DNA of 64,000 nt. It comes from Butyrivibrio sp. AE3004 (GTDB lineage: Bacteria > Bacillota > Clostridia > Lachnospirales > Lachnospiraceae). Made by a program: the position numbers and the translations under genes. The DNA is taken from positions 1,674,001 through 1,738,000 of the forward strand of contig NZ_JNLQ01000002.1 in assembly GCF_000703165.1 (NCBI RefSeq), in the 5' to 3' direction. The notes below the pieces were generated by a model. That model worked only from the letters and a program-made list of their open reading frames with translations, was not told the origin of the DNA and made no database searches. Shown in pieces: positions 61,147-64,000 of the stretch; the first letter of the stretch is position 1, and the number at the start of each line of letters is the position of its first letter.

Positions 61147-61908
61147 TCATTCTTTTTCAGGCTTATAATCTATATCTTCTATCTGGTTACCGCAAGCCTT
61201 AATAGCCTCAAGTATTTTAGATACTTCCCACCCGGTTTCTTCGGCAAGTTCTTCAACCGTGCAGCTTCTTCTTAATTCATCCGCAAGTTCTTTTGCTTTA
61301 TCTGCCACTTTCTGCACAAGTACAACCGCTTTCTGGGCTCTTGCAGTTTCTGCAGCATCATCTTCTATAAGGCTTTCCATGGCATCCATAACTCTCTGCG
61401 CAAGATAAGCTTCACACTCCTTATGATCTTCTAGAGACGAAAGATTCGAAACAGCTTTCATGAGCGCAATATTCCCTTCGCCAATCAAATCCTCTATAAG
61501 AACACCTTGCTCTGCATAAAGCTTTGCTACATCAGTTACCATCAAAAGGCTCTGTTCTACCAGTCTCTTTTGTGCATCAGTCTCTCCTGCCATGGCAGAT
61601 ATGATCAAAGCTTCCTTTTCACCATCTGAAACCTTTTCAAGCAATTCCAATTCTTCAAGATAATTTTCAAGGTACCCCGCTTCTTCTTTTGTAAGATATG
61701 CAGAAGCATCTATCACTTCTCCGATACCTATATTATGTTTTTTCAAATAATCGTAAATAAGTTCATACTGTGCATCGCTAAGTTCAAGTTCCTCAAAGCA
61801 ATCCCTTATTTCTTCCTCTGTGACGGTACCACCTTGTCTTCTGGCATGTTTTGTAAGATCACCGAGTCTTTTTGCAAATTCCTGCTCTTTATTATCAAGA
61901 TTAGACAT
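61147..61908 (-). CDS. truncated sigma-70-like protein (regions 1.1, part of 2, and 3)
   Basis: A 253-residue acidic protein. Residues 1-60 look like sigma region 1.1 (FAKRLGDLTKHARRQGGTVT), and LVEQSLLMVTDVAKLYAEQG, VLIEDLIGEGNIALMKAVS align with the core-binding region 2.1-2.2 of housekeeping sigma factors. The aromatic -10 recognition part (2.3-2.4) is not recognisable; instead there is EAYLAQRVMDAMESLIEDDA. CTVEELAEETGWEVSKILEA resembles region 3.0. Region 4, which reads the -35, is absent. It could bind core polymerase without directing normal promoter recognition. Start has GGAGAG. Confidence 0.75.
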   Translation of the reverse strand: MSNLDNKEQEFAKRLGDLTKHARRQGGTVTEEEIRDCFEELELSDAQYELIYDYLKKHNIGIGEVIDASAYLTKEEAGYLENYLEELELLEKVSDGEKEALIISAMAGETDAQKRLVEQSLLMVTDVAKLYAEQGVLIEDLIGEGNIALMKAVSNLSSLEDHKECEAYLAQRVMDAMESLIEDDAAETARAQKAVVLVQKVADKAKELADELRRSCTVEELAEETGWEVSKILEAIKACGNQIEDIDYKPEKE

Positions 61909-61929
61909 ATAATTTCTCTCCGGATTTAT

Positions 61930-62805
61930 TTATTTAACATGTGTGTGTGTAAAAAGATGCTCCTGGCAATATTCGTAATTACCGTTACATTTTGAGCAAA
62001 AGCGAAACTCGAGATTTGGATTGTCCATTTCAGATTTTCCGCAAACCGCACATTTATGTCTGGTAATTCCGGGAGGTGTCATCTTTACCGAACGTTTAAA
62101 ATCATTTCTCCTCTTAACTTCCTTTGGACGAAGATGCATAAGACGTCCGTTTGAAAACCAGAAGATTGCAAAAGTCAGGAGTGATGCAGAAATTGCAAAG
62201 AAAAGATAAATATTTCCGCTAATCGCTGCAGAAACCGCTTCAAATGCAAGCCATACACCATAAACAATCCCCAGCCACTTCATCTTCAAGGGAATAATGA
62301 ACATAAACAATACGACATTATCCGGAAAAGTTGCAGCAAAGGCCAAAAGTATTGACATGTTTATATAGTAAGTACTGAATACATAGGATACAGTCTGCAT
62401 CAGCATAGAAATCTCAGCATTACCGAAAGTCTGTCCGTACTTTACCATAACATAAGCATATGACAGGAAAGAAGCTATGATCATCAAAAGGAGCCCTGTA
62501 AAGATATACATATTGTACTTATACTCTCCCCAGACTCTTTCCATTGTCGTGCCAATAGAATAATAAAAATATAGCATTATCAATACAAAGAACAAATTAC
62601 TTTCAGTCGGCGGAATAAGTATCCAGGTAATAAGTCTCCAAACCTGGCCATGTATAATAGCATAGGGATTAAGCGTCAGATAATTAAGAATGCCCGAGCC
62701 CACAGGTGCAAATCTCAGGATGTAGCCAATTATATAGCAGATAATAAGAACTATTGTTAAATTCTTTATTGCATATTTTCCAAATTTCTTTTCAAAATTG
62801 CTCAT
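61930..62805 (-). CDS. rhomboid-like membrane protein with C-terminal zinc ribbon
   Basis: A 291-residue protein with about six membrane helices and rhomboid-fold hallmarks (HGQVWRLITWILIPP, then GTTMERVWGEYKYNMY). The catalytic GxSG motif is not found in its expected helix, where YYINMSILLAFAATF occurs, so it is probably a pseudoprotease like derlins. The cytoplasmic tail holds a zinc ribbon with CAVCGK and CSKCNGNYEYC. It is 22 bp upstream of the sigma-like gene and likely co-transcribed. Strong GAGGAGG ribosome site. Confidence 0.8.
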   Translation of the reverse strand: MSNFEKKFGKYAIKNLTIVLIICYIIGYILRFAPVGSGILNYLTLNPYAIIHGQVWRLITWILIPPTESNLFFVLIMLYFYYSIGTTMERVWGEYKYNMYIFTGLLLMIIASFLSYAYVMVKYGQTFGNAEISMLMQTVSYVFSTYYINMSILLAFAATFPDNVVLFMFIIPLKMKWLGIVYGVWLAFEAVSAAISGNIYLFFAISASLLTFAIFWFSNGRLMHLRPKEVKRRNDFKRSVKMTPPGITRHKCAVCGKSEMDNPNLEFRFCSKCNGNYEYCQEHLFTHTHVK

Positions 62806-62815
62806 GTGCCTCCTC

Positions 62816-62833
62816 TATAAACGGTAGTTTATA
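62816..62833 (-). promoter_or_regulatory. inverted repeat abutting the ribosome site of the rhomboid-like gene
   Basis: TATAAAC-GGTA-GTTTATA, directly followed on the minus strand by GAGGAGG and the ATG. It differs from the palindrome at 25142-25159 only in the centre, and the spacing to the ribosome site is the same. Confidence 0.45.
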
Positions 62834-63128
62834 TCTGATTAAAAATTTTCTGATGTCTTTTTTGCAGCCTCGTACACAATGTGAACGATAAAATAAAACT
62901 CTCATTTTCAGAAACCACATTATTGATATCAGTTTCCAATCTAAGCGTTTTTTATCTGCATTTCATCACATTCTTAATGAGTTTATCACATTTTATGGGC
63001 TTTTGCATCGATATTTACATATTTGATTTTTAAAGCTCCTTAGATTATAATGTAGCGTAATGCGCTTAAAAAAAGTGCATTTAATAAGTAATAACAGTTT
63101 ACTTTTCAATTTTCAGAGGTTTTATTTT
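62834..63128. other. divergent intergenic region with a plus-strand promoter
   Basis: About 295 bases between the rhomboid-like and dehydratase-activase genes. On the plus strand TTGATT (63023-63028), a 17-base spacer and TATAAT (63046-63051) form a good promoter about 75 bases before the activase start. The rest is AT-rich without a visible RNA gene or ORF. Confidence 0.6.
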
Positions 63129-64000
63129 ATGATTTCAAAGGACTACACACTAGGCATTGATATAGGTTCAACTACAGTAAAAATTGCGCTTATGGACTCT
63201 GACAGAAATATTGTCTTTTCCGATTACAGACGCCATTTTGCAAATATTCAGGAGACACTTCTTTCGCTTCTTCAAGATGCTGCAAAAATAAGCGGAAATG
63301 TTACACTTCATCCTGTTATAACCGGTTCAGGCGGACTTACACTTGCAAGTCATCTTGAAGTACCTTTTGTTCAGGAAGTCATAGCCGTATCCACTGCTCT
63401 TAAAGCTCTTGCTCCCAAAACTGATGTTGCAATTGAACTTGGCGGTGAAGACGCAAAGATCATCTACTTTGAAGGTGGCAATGTTGAGCAACGTATGAAT
63501 GGTATCTGTGCCGGTGGTACAGGTTCATTTATTGACCAAATGGCTTCTCTTCTTCAGACAGATGCCTCTGGATTAAATGAATATGCAAAAAATTATAATT
63601 CTTTATATACAATAGCTGCACGTTGCGGCGTTTTCGCAAAATCCGATATCCAGCCTCTTATAAACGAAGGCGCCACAAAAGAGGATCTTGCTGCTTCTAT
63701 TTTCCAGGCAGTTGTTAATCAGACTATAAGTGGCCTTGCCTGCGGTAAACCTATCCGCGGACATATAGCATTCCTTGGTGGTCCTCTTCACTTTCTTTCA
63801 GAGCTTAAGGTTGCTTTTATCCGTACTTTGAAGCTGGATGACGAGCATATAATTGATGCTGATAATTCACACCTTTTTGCAGCTATTGGTTCAGCAATGA
63901 ATGCCAATGAAGAATGCCACTATTCCATGGTTGATATGATTGGAAAGCTTTCACATAAAATAACCATGGCTGCAGAGGTTTCAAGACTCGAGCCTCTTTT
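63129..64000 (+). CDS. 2-hydroxyacyl-CoA dehydratase activase-like protein (N-terminal part)
   Basis: The open frame starts at ATG 63129 (AGAGG nine bases upstream) and runs off the window, giving 290 residues. The ASKHA ATPase fold is clear: GIDIGSTTVKIALMDS, TGSGGLTLA, GGEDAKIIYF, and both cluster Cys residues in GICAGGTGSF and AARCGVFAKSDIQPLINEGA. It matches HgdC/BadF-type activators that power electron transfer to 2-hydroxyacyl-CoA dehydratases. The family includes very large fused forms in Clostridia; which form this is cannot be seen. Confidence 0.9.
   Translation, partial: MISKDYTLGIDIGSTTVKIALMDSDRNIVFSDYRRHFANIQETLLSLLQDAAKISGNVTLHPVITGSGGLTLASHLEVPFVQEVIAVSTALKALAPKTDVAIELGGEDAKIIYFEGGNVEQRMNGICAGGTGSFIDQMASLLQTDASGLNEYAKNYNSLYTIAARCGVFAKSDIQPLINEGATKEDLAASIFQAVVNQTISGLACGKPIRGHIAFLGGPLHFLSELKVAFIRTLKLDDEHIIDADNSHLFAAIGSAMNANEECHYSMVDMIGKLSHKITMAAEVSRLEPL

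Overview
The window looks like a chromosomal segment from an anaerobic, low-GC Firmicute, most likely Lachnospiraceae (Butyrivibrio-like is my guess). Reasons: AT-rich DNA, strong GGAGG-type ribosome sites, Clostridia-type versions of housekeeping genes (rho, recA-recX, rny, polA-coaE, a long FtsA-like protein, CBS/DRTGG inorganic pyrophosphatase, PFL/ACT pair, 2-hydroxyacyl-CoA dehydratase activase). Almost every gene is on the minus strand. The exceptions are a GDPD-like lipoprotein, an IS110-type transposase, a 66-residue protein and the activase at the right edge.

Region 1 (1-2258): the 3' part of an LTA-synthase/OpgB-type phosphoglycerol transferase, divergent from a glycerophosphodiesterase-like lipoprotein.

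Region 2 (2259-12607) is the most interesting part. Two small double-glycine-leader peptides, one Cys-free and one with a zinc-ribbon-like core, are followed by a dwarf HlyD-like protein, a C39-peptidase ABC exporter and a second ABC exporter, both of the NHLM/NHLP bacteriocin type. Next come a membrane sensor plus SpoIIE-type phosphatase (split by an apparent one-base frameshift), a coiled-coil protein, a LytS-like histidine kinase, a response regulator with a SARP-like output domain, and an Hpt protein. An identical pair of 9-bp direct repeats with an 11-bp period lies exactly 8 bp upstream of a -10 hexamer at two places: before the peptide genes and before the kinase module. That is the architecture expected of SARP-type activators. 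I infer a self-contained, positively autoregulated secreted-peptide circuit.

Region 3 (12624-22464): a SpoVB/MurJ-like flippase, glycogen synthase and TrpRS; then an intergenic region holding a candidate C-rich-loop small RNA and a large branched terminator for rho. Rho carries an N/Q-rich N-terminal insert. An IS110-type element with a structured 5' noncoding region (candidate bridge RNA) sits between rho and an SPFH/NfeD pair.

Region 4 (22512-38682): a tight co-directional run of metallo-hydrolase, ACT and PFL proteins leads into an odd transporter operon. It has two sugar-type ABC permeases, a HlyD/YknX-like adaptor, a MacB-core protein without the FtsX domain, and a propeller-like solute-binding lipoprotein, with no ATPase. 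An FtsA-like protein, CoaE, PolA and a zinc-finger anti-sigma-like protein follow.

Region 5 (38827-51494): a GPH symporter, GT28-like protein and GH2 enzyme operon; tRNA-Leu(CAA); small membrane and hydrolase genes; a secreted transglutaminase-Big2 protein; a pyrophosphatase; a secreted PPC-like protein; a TtcA-like enzyme.

Region 6 (51518-64000): a heterodimeric ABC exporter, an RsmF-like methyltransferase, a MntR/DtxR-type regulator, rny, recX and recA (SOS promoter with LexA boxes). Then a hypothetical, a truncated sigma-70-like protein, a rhomboid-like pseudoprotease and the start of a dehydratase activase. No CRISPR array, rRNA or prophage was seen.
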